Assembly (NCBI RefSeq): GCF_050624435.1
Contig: NC_134541.1
Location: 101,490,805-101,554,804 of the forward strand
Length of the DNA: 64,000 nt
Origin: Tenrec ecaudatus
Taxonomy: Eukaryota > Chordata > Mammalia > Afrosoricida > Tenrecidae
Direction of reading: 5' to 3'
Shown here: in pieces, positions 36,997-47,553 of the stretch
Layout: each line of letters begins with the position of its first letter
Numbering within the stretch: position 1 is the stretch's first letter
Translations under genes and position numbers: made by a program
Notes under the pieces: generated by a model
What the model saw: the letters and a program-made list of their open reading frames with translations, nothing else
Told to the model about the DNA's origin: nothing
Databases searched by the model: none

Positions 36997-37100
36997 CCAT
37001 CCCCTCACCTTACACGTGGGGAAACCGAGACCCTAGAATGCCAGGGGACTTGCCCAAGGTCACACAGCCAGGAGCGAAGTGTCGGGATTCGAACCCAGAC
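36997..37100 (+). repeat. MIR-core-like SINE relic
   Basis: cttacacgtggggaaaccga, cttgcccaaggtcacacagc, gggattcgaacccagactct. A typical MIR core, immediately 3' of CLEC16A exon 1 in intron 1. Confidence 0.65.
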
Positions 37101-37240
37101 TCTCGGATTCCGGGGACTCTCGCTCGTAACCAGCAGTCTGCCCTAGCACCCCACCTCCGCTCACACTCCCCGGGGCCCGGGCCGGCTGGGCGCCCCATGC
37201 TCGCGGCCTCCTACCCCGGCCCGCCCCTCAGCGCACTCAC

Positions 37241-37320
37241 TTGAGGTGGTCCAAAGAGTGGATGTTGCGGGAGGACTTGCCATGGCCCCCGCCCACCCAG
37301 CTCCGTGAGCGGCCAAACAT
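37241..37320 (-). CDS. CLEC16A: CLEC16A coding exon 1 (start codon)
   Basis: First coding exon of CLEC16A, a cytosolic protein of endosome/lysosome membranes. It is known as an E3 ubiquitin ligase that works with RNF41/NRDP1 and USP8 to control mitophagy; the fly orthologue is Ema. Despite the name it has no proven lectin activity. The exon reads MFGRSRSWVGGGHGKSSR then NIHSLDHL, nearly identical to the human N-terminus as I remember it. The ATG (37318-37320) sits in a fair context (G at -3), inside a CpG island. The exon ends in phase 2 (AA, completing Lys27 with the first base of exon 2) before a consensus gtgagt donor. Nine exons (80+129+134+149+106+124+175+54+114 nt) are in the window and join in frame into 355 codons. 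Confidence 0.96.
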
Positions 37321-37347
37321 GTCGGCGACCCGGCCCCGTCTCTCACT

Positions 37348-37359
37348 TCACGGCCTCAT
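37348..37359 (-). other. Tiny upstream ORF in the CLEC16A leader
   Basis: ATG AGG CCG TGA on the minus strand, 28 nt before the CLEC16A start codon. It would be in the leader if transcription starts upstream of 37359, which the CpG-island layout suggests. Whether ribosomes use it cannot be told from sequence. Confidence 0.4.
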
Positions 37360-37522
37360 GCCTGAGCAGCCAGGCGCCCGCGAGGGCAGCTCCAAGCGAA
37401 GGAGGTAGAAGCGGAGGTGGTGGAGACACGGCTAGATACCTGCCTCCCTGGCCCACAGCCCCTCACTGACATTCAGCCGGAACCGGCCGTTCGGCCGCCG
37501 CACTTTACGGCGGTCGCCGCTA

Positions 37523-37543
37523 GGAACGCTGGGAAGTGCAGTT
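37523..37543 (-). promoter_or_regulatory. ZNF143/THAP11 (SBS)-like motif
   Basis: On the minus strand it reads ACTGCACTTCCCAGCGTTCC, close to the known consensus ACTACAATTCCCAGCATGCC (four differences). It lies about 200 bp upstream of the CLEC16A start codon. ZNF143 sites are typical of TATA-less CpG promoters. Confidence 0.55.
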
Positions 37544-37581
37544 CGTCTGCGAGGCTCCCGGCGAAGAGACTCTGCGAACGG

Positions 37582-37600
37582 ACTACAAGGCCCGGTGCGC
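37582..37600 (+). promoter_or_regulatory. Second ZNF143/THAP11-like motif, opposite strand
   Basis: Reads ACTACAAGGCCCGGTGCGC on the plus strand. It keeps the diagnostic ACTACAA, CCC and GC positions of the SBS motif and lies about 40 bp from the first site in the opposite orientation. Matches are weaker in the TTCCCAG centre. Confidence 0.45.
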
Positions 37601-37884
37601 ATCACGCAACTGCAGCCTAGTGGCCCTCGTGAGGGGGCGGAGCGAGAGGAGAAAAGGACGAGTGGGCGGGAACGAGAGACCTATGGGCGGAGCCATGAAA
37701 AGGGAACTGGTGATAATGACGAATAAAAAGAACCACAATATGAACAATTATTATCTCTATGATAAGTATAAGTGTAGCCAATGCAGGCGTAAATTATGTT
37801 CCACTGTACTACATACTTTACATATATTATTATCGAACGCTCACCATATTCCTATGAGATGGTTGACGAGGTGAGGTGATGGGG

Positions 37885-38505
37885 TAGGTATGGTGGTATT
37901 GGTTCCGACTCATAGCTCTAATATAACAAACCACTGCCTGATCCCACGCCGTCCTCACAATCGTTGCTATATTTGAGCCGAGTGTTGTGACCCGAGTCAA
38001 TTCATCTTGTTGGGGTCTTCCTCTTTCTCAATGACTTTCCTGAGCATGACGTCCTTCAACCGCGGGGAGAGGAAATCTCCCCATCCTCATTTCAAAGGAG
38101 CATTTGAGCTGTACTTCTCAGGCAGATTTGTTTATTCTTCTGGCACTCCGTGGCACTTTCAATATTCACCAACACCGTCATTCAAAGGCATCCATTCTTT
38201 CTTGATCTTCCTTATTCATTCCAGCTTTCATACGTACAGGACACAATGGAAAATCCTTTGGTTTGGGTTAGGCACACCTTAGCCCTCAAAGATACATCTT
38301 TGCTTTTAACCACTTTAAATAGATCTTTGGAAGCAAAGTTGCCCAAAGTAATGTCATTTGATTTCTTGACTGCAGCTCCCATGCGCACCAATGAGGGATC
38401 CAAGTAAGACGAAATCCTGAGATTTGATCTTTTTTCACTTCCTCATGATGTTCTTTACTGGTCTCAAGGTGAGAATTTTTGTTTTCTTCATATAGATCTG
38501 CATCA
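37885..38505 (-). mobile_element. RTE/BovB-like LINE 3' end
   Basis: About 620 bp in reverse. It opens with gttccgactcatag and continues through tcctcacaatcgttg and atgacgtccttc into what was the reverse-transcriptase C-terminal coding part, now full of stops. It matches the long afrotherian repeat I recall as RTE/BovB-derived. It lies just outside the CLEC16A CpG island. Confidence 0.65.
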
Positions 38506-38833
38506 CTAAGTGCTTCACTTTCAGCAAGCAAAGGACTATTATTGTCCCCATTTTGCTGGCAAGAAGATGGAGTTACAGAGAGGTGACTTGTTCAAGTTCA
38601 CACAATAAGTTACTTTTACTGTCCAATAATCCAATGGCACCAAATCTGTAACCATTTGATTTATCCTCTGTGGCCTTTTCTTTCTCCACTTAATTTTTAA
38701 AATGTTTATTGGAAGGCTATCAAGCAACAGTATATGAAGCTGAACATCCTGTCCTTTCAGTAAATTTCTCCCATTCACTGCCATTTTGAGAGCTAGAGAA
38801 AGACAGACACCCACTCCCCCCACCTCCCCCCAC

Positions 38834-38878
<45 letters not shown>

Positions 38879-38967
38879 ACCCACACACACACACACACCC
38901 ACACCCACACACACACACCCCCCACACACACACACAGTGAGAGAGACAGAGAAAGAGAGAGAGAGAT
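38834..38967. repeat. Compound (CT)n(CA)n(GA)n microsatellite
   Basis: A CT run, then about 80 bp of CA with CCCAC interruptions, then GAGA. The open frames here (HTHTHT... or VCVCVC...) are artefacts. Confidence 0.9.
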
Positions 38968-39889
38968 TCTACACTTCTCTTGTGAATTTGTTATGGGAAA
39001 CTTCATAGAGGCAAGATAGAAGGGTCTAAGAATGTATCAAACATTTATCTTGGGAAATGAGCCTTATACAGAGACTGGTTTCACAGGGATTTCCTCAGCT
39101 TGTGTCTTTAATCATTTCTACACTTCATAGTGGCTGAGATGTTTGGTCCTACAGAGCCATGCCAGTATAGGGTTATCATCCAAGGGGAGAACTAGCAAGT
39201 CCCACACCCATGCAGTGTGTAAGGGGCCGGGAATAAGCTGTGCTCAGACACACACACACAGTTAAGACAAAGTTTATTTAAATAAGTCCACTTCAAAAGA
39301 GATAAAGTGGGTCCCCCACGGAGGTGAGAAGGACACTTTAAGCATAGATACCAGAGAACAAAGTGAGGGGAGGTGAGAGATTAGAAGGACCCAATCTAGG
39401 TGACAGCTTCTAGTTTTTAAAGGGTACTTTAAATGGGGAGGAGGATTGCATCCCTTGGTGGTCTGCAACTTTCTAAGAACTTACTAAGTTCATCCTTGGG
39501 TTTCCTACATATATCGTTCTAATTAATCTCAGGTGACTATTCTTCCACAGGATGTATGGAGTCCTATCTCGGGCTGTAAATCAGTGTGAGATGCTTTAGG
39601 ATGCCCACTCAGCCTGACCTCAGAGTTGAGACATTTACCAGGGCTTCTATCTCCGGGCCCATTGTTCATTTTCCTAACAGGAGGAATGCTCAAACAGAAT
39701 ATTCAATTCTAACAAGCAGAGGGTCCATTTTCTTGGTTGGCAGTAGCCCCTGTGCAGTCTGTCAACAAAGGTGTAGTCTGTTCCATTAACAATGCTAAGG
39801 AGACAGTATTGAAGTGGGTTACTCAATGTCCTGCTTAGAAACAGGTCAGCAGTCCCAACGAACCAGCCTCTGCAAAGGAGAAAAAAAAA

Positions 39890-39997
39890 AAAGAGACTTT
39901 CTGATTCCATAAAGTTATAGTCTCAGAAACCCCATACAGGGTTACTATGAGCCTGAATTGATTCCAAGACCGTGCATTTGGGTTTGCTATTGTTGCT
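39890..39997 (+). repeat. SINE 3' half
   Basis: tctgattccataaagttata, gtctcagaaaccccatacag, gtgcatttgggtttgc. Confidence 0.55.
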
Positions 39998-40984
39998 ATT
40001 GTTTTTCAAGGAAACAATTGTTCCAAGGATAGTAAGTGCTCAAAACATATTGACAGGGTAAGGAATGAATGAATGAAGGTTTGTTCTATTTCATCTGCTG
40101 GAGAGACCATCCCTGAGTTGATGGTTTGCCAGGTGGCTCATTAAATGAAGCAATGGGTGAGGGGAAGAGAGGAATGTTGTTTGTTGTCACCAGGCATACC
40201 CCCAGTTGTTTCCACTTTCTTTATTTCTCTGGGCCTCAACTTCTCCTTCTGTAAAAAAGGGTAGCATACTCACACCCTGCCTAGTCTGGCCCAAAGTAAA
40301 CATGGCAAGCCCTTATAAATTATAGGGTTGTTGAATCGCTTTGGGAATAGTTTGGGTAAGACATTTGCGCAAACGGGTTGCCCGTGAACTGGTGAAGATG
40401 GTATTTACTTTCCTTGTGTAATTCATGGCAGTTTGAATGTTTAACCACGTGTGTTCTTGTGTGTGTGTGTGTTTCCCTTTTTTTAAGCATGGTTTGCAAA
40501 ACAAAAGCAAAGACACAGCAACCTCTCTGGCTGGCCCAGAATGTTCCCCTAGGTAAAAATAGCTGAGCGACCCCCATGAAGTCGATTCCCCAATGGGGGG
40601 GACCGTCCAAAAGCCAGAATTTGGAGAGAGGCAGGTGGGCACGGATCGGTCTTTTCCACCAAGAAAAGACGGTGCTATGGAAAATGCGCAGAAACGTCAC
40701 TGGAAATGTGGGGCGCTCCCATTCATGCCCTCCCTCACCTCCTTTTTTATCTGGAGGCTGAGTCCCGAGGAAGTGTAGGGCCATGAGGAGGGAGCCCGAG
40801 GTTTCTCTTGGCTTTGGTCCCCTTATGATACACCTAGGTGCGAATTGTGTGCAGTCTTCTTTTCAGAATCCAGGACGCCTGAGAATCAGTCGTTGGAGAG
40901 CTGGTCGGAGACCCGAAGCAGGAAAAGGACTCAGACGTCAGCGCCTGGGAGAGGCGGGGCGAAGAAGTACCCGCCCCCGGGCGG

Positions 40985-41090
40985 CTAGGGCCAATGAGGG
41001 CGGGGATCGAGCAGACCAATCAGCGCGGGCGGGGAACGGGCGGGCCAATCAGCGTGGGCGGGGGACGGGTGGGCCAATCAGCGCGGGGCC
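40985..41090 (+). promoter_or_regulatory. DEXI: DEXI promoter with CCAAT/GC-box tandem repeat
   Basis: Four CCAAT boxes lie at 40991, 41016, 41045 and 41074. The last three are spaced exactly 29 bp and each is followed by CAGCG. GC boxes (gggcgggg) at 41027 and 41056 keep the same 29-bp period. So a unit with one NF-Y and one Sp1/KLF site is tandemly repeated just upstream of the DEXI leader. No TATA box is visible. Confidence 0.75.
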
Positions 41091-41145
41091 GCTCCGGAGG
41101 CGGCGCTGGGAATGCCACCAGGAGGGCGACGCGGCGGCCGCAGCC

Positions 41146-41238
41146 ATGGGCGCTGGGCCTGCGGGGGCGCGGAGGGGCCGCGCGGATCGGCCGAGCCGGG
41201 TGGCAGAGGCTGCAGCTGGAACTGGCCCTCGACGCTGA
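41146..41238 (+). other. Upstream ORF in the DEXI leader (30 codons)
   Basis: The ATG at 41146 sits in a strong context (gcagccATGG). The frame, rich in Arg, Gly and Ala (MGAGPAGARRGRADRPSRVA...), ends at a TGA at 41236-41238. It precedes the DEXI start by 300 nt. It matters only if transcription starts upstream of 41146, which the CCAAT array position makes likely. Confidence 0.45.
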
Positions 41239-41456
41239 GCCGCGGTGGGTCCCTGCCACCGCTGCCAGGGCCTGTGAGCGCGCGGGCGCACCGGGGAAGC
41301 CGGGCAGCAGCCGGCCACTTCGGGGTGCCGTCGGGAGGTCGTGTGGCACCTGTGCGGGCGCCTTTGGGGAGGGGGCTCCTCCTGCTGCGGCCACCGCGCA
41401 CCTCCGGGGGCGCCGCCGAGCCCAGCGCCGCGTCCGTTGAGCCCCGGCCGCCCTGG

Positions 41457-41504
41457 ATGGCTGAGCTGCCCCGTCTCCGGCCGCCCGGGCGCCGCAGAGG
41501 CTGA
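41457..41504 (+). other. Second upstream ORF in the DEXI leader (15 codons)
   Basis: Reads MAELPRLRPPGRRRG then TGA at 41502-41504, only 33 nt before the DEXI start codon. The context is gGATGG-like, with G at +4. Short Arg/Pro-rich peptide; role unknown. Confidence 0.4.
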
Positions 41505-41825
<321 letters not shown>

Positions 41826-41975
41826 GGTCCAAGCCGTTTTGTCCCCTGCCCACCACGACCTGCCATCCTCATCCCGGACCAGCCGCCCACGTCATGCCGC
41901 CACTGCTGTTTGAGGCCGCCGACTGCCCTGGGATGGGACCTCCCATGGCGAGGCCCTCCCGGGCCTCTGAGGCCT

Positions 41976-41984
41976 GTAAGTGCG
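41976..41984 (+). other. DEXI: Probable DEXI splice donor downstream of the stop codon
   Basis: GGCCT|gtaagtgcg is a near-consensus donor 150 nt after the DEXI stop codon. It fits a two-exon gene with all coding sequence in exon 1 and an intron in the 3' UTR, which is how I remember the human gene. The matching acceptor was not identified with confidence. Confidence 0.55.
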
Positions 41985-43618
41985 CCGGCTGAGGGGGCTG
42001 AGGGCGGGTTGGAACATTTTTGGTGGAGAAGGGAGGGAGGGCCAGGCCGGACACACAACCCTCCCCCAAGTTTCTGACTCCCCTGCCCATGTCCTCCAGA
42101 TCTCCCACCACCCAGAGTGGTGAGGCCCATCTGAGACCTTGAATGGGGGCTGCCAAACCTTCCCAGCTAGGTGACAGCTGTTGAGAGGGGGAGGGGGAGG
42201 CAGCCTCAGCCTGGTTTGATAGTGACCTTGGCCATTTGAGGATTCTCCCTGGTTTCTCGGAAAGATGGAGATTGGAGACGTCGCAAGAAATGGGGAGGCA
42301 GCCTTAGTGTGGCCCTTTGGGGGACAAGGTTAAAGGCCACAGGCTCCCCTTAGCAAAGAGCCTGCACTTCCTTTTGGCCTCACTGGGCTACTGTGTTTGG
42401 GAGTCGGGTTTCAGGGCGCCTCAGCTCTGCAGCTCTGGTGCAAAGCCGGCAGTCTTCAGGAATTGGAGAGCTGGGGGTGGGGCCAACGCTGGCGTTTGCA
42501 GGGCCTCCAGGAAGGAGCTCTGGGGTGTCCCAGAGATGGTGGCACTGACTGTGACCAGCCCCACCCTATGTGTTAGACAAGAGAAATGCAGGGCCAGGAG
42601 GGAGGAAGGCTTGGCCAGTGTCACACAGCAAGGCAGAGAAGACTGGGCTGGGAAAGAGGGAGGCAGGTGCTACCAGGCTGGGCTAGGGTTGGGGCTCCTT
42701 GGCCAGGTCCCTTGGTTGGAGGGTGCCGGTGTATTGTTGGGCCTGGGGTCTTGAGTGGAGGGGGAAGGCCCGGGTGGTACTCAGGAGCTCCTTTTGGAAA
42801 GAGGCACTAGTGCCCCTCTCCCTGAGCAGGGTAAGTCAATGTACCCCTCTCCTTTGTTGCCACAGTGAAGGCCAAGGACAGCCCTGAGAGCCAGGTGTCA
42901 GAGTGGATGCCTTTTGTCCATCTGTCCTGCTTCCTTGTTCACTGAGTACCACTGCACCTTCTGGGGGTGTGCAGTAAACAGGACAGACAGGTAGGTGCTC
43001 CAAGGTGTGCCAAGGTTCAGGTCAGATCTGTGAAGGCACTTACACGTGAACTCCTAGAGCGCAAGCCCCCCTTCTGTCCACCAGAACAGTGCCTGGCATC
43101 GAGGAGGGGTACAGGACTTGTTTGCGAGGGACCCAAACAGAAGGGTAGCGATGAGCTGCTTTAGATTAGGGGCTGGAGGGCCATCTAGAAGTACATTTGA
43201 GCCAGGCATGAAGGTGCAGTAAAAAGTGGTCTTAATAGCCAAGACCCTGGGGTGGGAGAGGGACATGGAGCTGGAGACAGCATCAGGAGGCCGTGAGGTG
43301 GGAGGCTAAGAGCATTGGGAAACCATTGGAAATTCCAGGCAGGTTCTCCTCTGGTTCATCTTTGCTGAAGATGGGCAGAAGGGCTGCCGGGACAAGTGGA
43401 GAAGCTGTTCAGTTGTGCCAGCAGAGGGGTTACAGACTTGGGTAAAGACAGAGAAATGTGGAGAGATCAAGGACGCCTTTGGGAGGGGGAGGTAAAGGGT
43501 ACAGGATCGCTTCCAAACCTGTCCTGAATGTTCATGGGTACCATGCTGAATCCTAGGCCCTTTGCATAGTTGCTCATTCAGCCACTCAACAGACATTGAT
43601 CTTTTAGCCTGTGCTAAG

Positions 43619-43772
43619 AGCCCTGGTCAATTCACAGCACCCCTGTAGGACAAGGCAGAACTGCCCCTGTGAGTTTCCAAGACTGTACCTGTTGATGGGA
43701 ATAGAAAGCCTCTTCTTCCTCTTCAGAGGGCCTAGCAGCTTCAAACCGCTGAGCTTAGCAGCCCAACATGCT
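43619..43772 (-). repeat. tRNA-derived SINE, partial
   Basis: gcagaactgcccctgtgagt to cttcaaaccgctgagcttag. Confidence 0.6.
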
Positions 43773-43815
43773 ATGAGTTGGCATCAACTCCATGACAGTG
43801 AGTTTCCTTTTTGAG
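43773..43815 (+). repeat. SINE tail fragment
   Basis: atgagttggcatcaactcca, tgacagtgagtttcc. The remains of a sense SINE between two others. Confidence 0.5.
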
Positions 43816-43820
43816 GGGGG

Positions 43821-43983
43821 AGCCCTGGTGGCATCTTGTTTGTGCGTTGGGCTGCTAACTGCAAGGTCAACAGTTCAAAACCACCAGCTGCTTGGAGGGA
43901 AAAAGATGAAGTTTTCTACTCATAAAAAGTTAGTCTCAGAACCCCCAGGGCAGTTCTACCCTATACGGGTACTGTCCTTTATG
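43821..43983 (+). repeat. tRNA-derived SINE
   Basis: agccctggtggcatcttgtt, cagttcaaaaccaccagctg, agtctcagaacccccagggc. Confidence 0.7.
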
Positions 43984-43989
43984 GTTTCT

Positions 43990-44130
43990 GTTTGAATCCA
44001 CCAACTGTGCCTTAGGAGAAAGTTGAGGCTTTGTAGGCTCAGAAACCCACAGGGTCAGTCCTCCCTGCCCTGTAGGGCCATTATGAGTCGGAATCAACTC
44101 AATGGCAGTGGGTTGGGCTTTTGGTTTGGG
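43990..44130 (+). repeat. SINE 3' part
   Basis: gaatccaccaactgtgcctt to ccattatgagtcggaatcaa and ctcaatggcagtgggttggg. Shows the intact tail motif. Confidence 0.65.
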
Positions 44131-44669
44131 TGCTTGGTCTTAGGAATCCCAGGATGCATTCCTGCCCCACAAGCAAGCCACGTGCTTGACTTTCAGAGTG
44201 TATGTTGGTAAAGAACGTATTTTTATCTCTTCATCGCACCGACAGTAACACTTCCCCTTCCCAAGGGAAACATTGGCATATTCCAGACCAGAAACTGGAG
44301 ACCAAATGGGTCCACCTACTTTGCTGCAGCCACTGTTTGAAGTATGTCTCAGGGGCTTGACCCCAGGCAGGTCGGGTGGAGATGGGGTGAAGTCTTCCTT
44401 CATCCTTGCCCCCAAGTCCTCGGGGTGCCAGGCCCGGGGCGCGGGAGGAGCAGCCAGGAGCAGGAGACACCGGAGGAGAGGTCTGCAGAAGCCCTCTTAG
44501 CCTGCATTTGCTTTCCGTCAGCCAAGGAATGGCAGCGGCCAGTGCTCACACCGCCTCCTGTGAATGAGGGCCACAGAGAGCGATCCTGGAACCCTGGCCT
44601 GGCTTCCACGATGAACGGGGCACCACTTACACCCCCCTTCCTTGTGTAGCTGCTGTTCCTCAAACGTGA

Positions 44670-44836
44670 GTGAGCACCTGTTAGGGAGTGTGGCGGTGTC
44701 CTGGTTACAGATTGAGCTGTGATCCACATGGAGAAAGACTGGCCGTTCTCCTTCCATAAACAGTGACAGTCTCGGAGGCCTATGGGGGTGCTGTGAGTCA
44801 GTGTGGACTCGATGGCAGTGAGTTTGGTTTTTGATT
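44670..44836 (+). repeat. tRNA-derived SINE, diverged
   Basis: gtggcggtgtcctggttaca to gtggactcgatggcagtgag. Confidence 0.6.
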
Positions 44837-44908
44837 TATGGAGGCAATATTAGGATCTGAGGTAGGACTCCAGATTTATATTAAGCAGTTTACCATGGCA
44901 TTGACTGT

Positions 44909-45090
44909 GGAGCCCTGGTGGCGTGGTGGTTACACATTGGGCTGCTAACCACAAGATCAGCAGTTCAAAATCACCAGTCTCCTTGCAGGAGAAAGACAAG
45001 GTGTTCTATTTCCATAGAGAATTAGTCTTGGAAACTCACAGGGCCAGTTCTTCCATGTCCTAGAATCTACTCTATGGCCATTTGGTTTTG
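44909..45090 (+). repeat. tRNA-derived SINE, well preserved 5' end
   Basis: ggagccctggtggcgtggtg, gttacacattgggctgctaa, ccacaagatcagcagttcaa. The A- and B-box-like segments of the tRNA head are clear. Confidence 0.7.
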
Positions 45091-45093
45091 GTG

Positions 45094-45286
45094 GCATTGA
45101 CTCTGACTTGGGGTGACTCCTGTGTGTCAGAGGACAACGGTGTCTCAGAGTTTCCAAATGGTTATGTTGTAGGAAGTGGCCTGCGAAGGCATTTCTTCTG
45201 AGGTGCCTAGATGGACGTGAACTTGCGGCCCTTAGGTTAGCAGCAGAAAGTATCCACCACTCACGTATACCAGCCAGGGCTCCAGA
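45094..45286 (-). repeat. tRNA-derived SINE, diverged
   Basis: tggcattgactctgacttgg to gcggcccttaggttagcagc and cagccagggctcc. Meets the previous sense copy tail to tail, forming an inverted pair. Confidence 0.55.
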
Positions 45287-45305
45287 TCTAGACTCCTCCA
45301 GAGCC

Positions 45306-45486
45306 CATTGCAATCCAGCCAGTTTCATCTCATAGGAACTCTAAAAGGACAGAGTAGCTGTATGGGGTTCCCGAGGCTGGACTCTGTACAGAAGGACAGT
45401 GCCACTTTCTCTCACAGGGCAACTGCTGGAATCAAACCACTCACCCTCAGTTAGCAGCTGATTGCTTAAGTCAGGCTCCACCAGGG
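45306..45486 (-). repeat. tRNA-derived SINE, diverged
   Basis: ggacagagtagctgtatggg to cactcaccctcagttagcag and gctccaccaggg. Confidence 0.55.
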
Positions 45487-47553
45487 AGACTCCGATTACC
45501 CTCCTGTGCTTCCGTGTCCCACCCCTGCCCCACCACCACAGCCTTGTAAACTCAACCCTCATTGAGCCAACATTTCAAGGAGTGAATTGGAGCTGTATGA
45601 AGTGCTTCGGCATTCCTATTTATAGTAAGTGATGGATGACTATTAACCACTGGTACCCTTAGCAGTCAGGCATATGGTTAGTGTGTGCCCTCAGGCCGCG
45701 GGAGTGCATATCTGCGGACGTACACTGATAGCCTAAGAGGAGCAGCAGTAGGCTGGCTCCTGAGTGCCGCATTGGGTCTGCTCTGGCTTCTCCCAGCCCT
45801 GTCCCTGTCAGACATCCTTGGGAGGCTGGTCCTACTGATTGGTGGTCTCCAAAGGGCTCCCACTGCTGCTCGGGTATCTTCCCAAGAGAGAGGACTAACC
45901 TGGGAGCACAGACAGTCTCTTGTGCCAGGTGCACAAGCAGCTCCCTGGATCATTCTGCCTGGGCTCCTCATGAGAGCGCCTGCTGCCTGCCAGTCTCCAC
46001 CCCACCCCCCCACTTCCCACACAGCAGGTCTGGTGGGGTGGAGCAGAGAGAGGGGACAGTTATTGCCCAATTTAGAGCCTGGTGCAGCCTGGATGGGAGC
46101 TAGGGGCTCTAGACACTCTGTCTCTCCCGTTAAAATGGCTCGCTGGGCTGGGTCACAGCAGTTCTCCCCCCACCCCGGTCCCATGCGAGCCTGTGGCCCT
46201 GCTGCTCAACAGTACCCAGGCTGGCCAGCACTGCCCCACCAGGGATACGGGCAGGTTCCAGGGAGATCCTACAGGCAGCCTGTGGGGACTTAGAGGACAT
46301 GCAGAGAGGTGAGGTCAGAGGCTGTGGCTCTAAGAGGCCAGGGTGCCCTGAGGACTGGCCATAGACACGTCAGACTCCGGAATGGGTCTCAAGATGACAG
46401 GGCACCAGGGCCTTCTCCCTGAGCCTTGAGTTCTGGGGACGAGCCCATGGCACCCCTGCTGTCATGTGTCAGTTGGTGCTGATGTCTGGAAGAGCACAGG
46501 CATCTGGTGTCCTGGCTGACAGGCAGCCCCGAGATGAGTCTCGGTGCTCTTTTGGCAGGAGCACCACTGCAGCCCAAGTGTCATGTCCCTGTCTGCCAGG
46601 CCAGGCTTGTCATAGCCACATGCGTGCAGTTGGCCCCATGAATCCTGGTGCTTCATTTTGGAAAAATATCCTTTTTAGTTGAATTTGGTTTTAGGGATGT
46701 TTAGGGGACAGCAGCCTCATTGGCATGGGGACAAGCTACTTCTGGCCAAACCGTAAGTTGAGACCAGAGCCTCTTCTGGCTCAGCCCACGTTCAGAGGGG
46801 AGACAGGTAGTTACTTGGTCGGAGTGGGGGTGGGGGGTGTGGGGTGCTGGCTGACGGAGCAGGGCCATCCCTGTGCACCTTGGAAGGTGCATTTAAGTGT
46901 GGGTTTCACTGTAACCACCCTAAGACCTTGGCCAAGTAACTTCTTTCCCCCAGCCTCCGTTTCGTTCCCTGTAAAACCACCGACTGAGCTTGTGCAGGCT
47001 GGATGGGAGGGGACTCCCCGAGGGCTAGGAAGCAGGCTCCCCTTTCCCAGGAGCCCTGACTCCTTTGGGTACGGGGGCAGTTCTCCAGGAGGCGTGTCTC
47101 TGTGGGCAGCGAGGGCAGGTGGTCATTGTCCCCAGCAGCTGAGGGAGCCTGAGTGCTGGGTGTGGTGAGACAGCCTTTCTGCATTCCTTCCTGGCTGGGA
47201 GCTTGGCTGGGTGGTAAAAATAGCCTCCCTGCTTCTTTGGAGCTCCAACCAGTGGCAACCAGGAAGCAGGGGCTGCTTGGGGAGGGTCAGTCATACCCAG
47301 CTATGAGGTGGCCGAGTTAGGCTCCCCACCCCACCGGTTCTCAAGAGGCTGGGTATATACCCACACAGAGCGCCCTTGATCTTCTGGCACGAGGCAGCCT
47401 GGGCGGCTGGCTGGAAATGGAAGCTTCCTTTCCACACTTTGTAGAACTGCCTTCTGTTGATAACAAACCAGAGCTGCTTATTGCGTGATAGTGACAGACA
47501 GGTTTGCTTCCAAAATGTACGGAAGAAAAAGTACATCGGTTTACAATATTACA

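Larger units (their letters stand above)
20119..37240 (-). other. CLEC16A: CLEC16A intron 1 (about 17 kb)
   Basis: The longest intron in the window and the most repeat-dense. It has at least a dozen SINE copies, three L1 3' ends, four RTE/BovB fragments, and a second copy of the LTR-like repeat. MIR-like tracts lie near 36400-36475 and 36997-37100. No additional exon could be supported. Confidence 0.8.
37130..37690. promoter_or_regulatory. CLEC16A: CLEC16A CpG-island promoter
   Basis: A CG-dense, TATA-less stretch covering exon 1 and its upstream region. The core around 37480-37640 contains CCGGAA-type and GGGGCGGAG sequences plus two ZNF143/THAP11-like motifs (listed separately). Transcription start positions cannot be fixed from sequence, but the leader must lie between 37321 and roughly 37600. 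Confidence 0.75.
37691..40890. other. Divergent intergenic region between CLEC16A and DEXI
   Basis: About 3.2 kb without a gene. It contains an RTE/BovB 3' fragment (about 37885-38505), a CT/CA microsatellite (38834-38967), a MIR-like tract (about 38555-38620) and a SINE 3' fragment (39890-39997). The rest is AT-richer than either promoter and shows nothing I can name. Confidence 0.75.

Noticed and set aside
37536-37874. 112-codon plus-strand frame leaving the CLEC16A promoter
   Set aside because: Could be a divergent non-coding transcript, but the frame has no resemblance to any protein and is half AT-rich intergenic sequence.
38539-39019. Frames rich in VCVCVC or HTHTHT
   Set aside because: Translation of the CA/CT microsatellite.
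41012-41088. CRISPR-like regular spacing
   Set aside because: The 29-bp units are direct tandem promoter repeats with no spacers, in a mammalian CpG island.
45685-46293. 202-codon open frame on the plus strand downstream of DEXI
   Set aside because: No recognisable domain and overlapping frames on both strands, with no sign of conserved splice sites.
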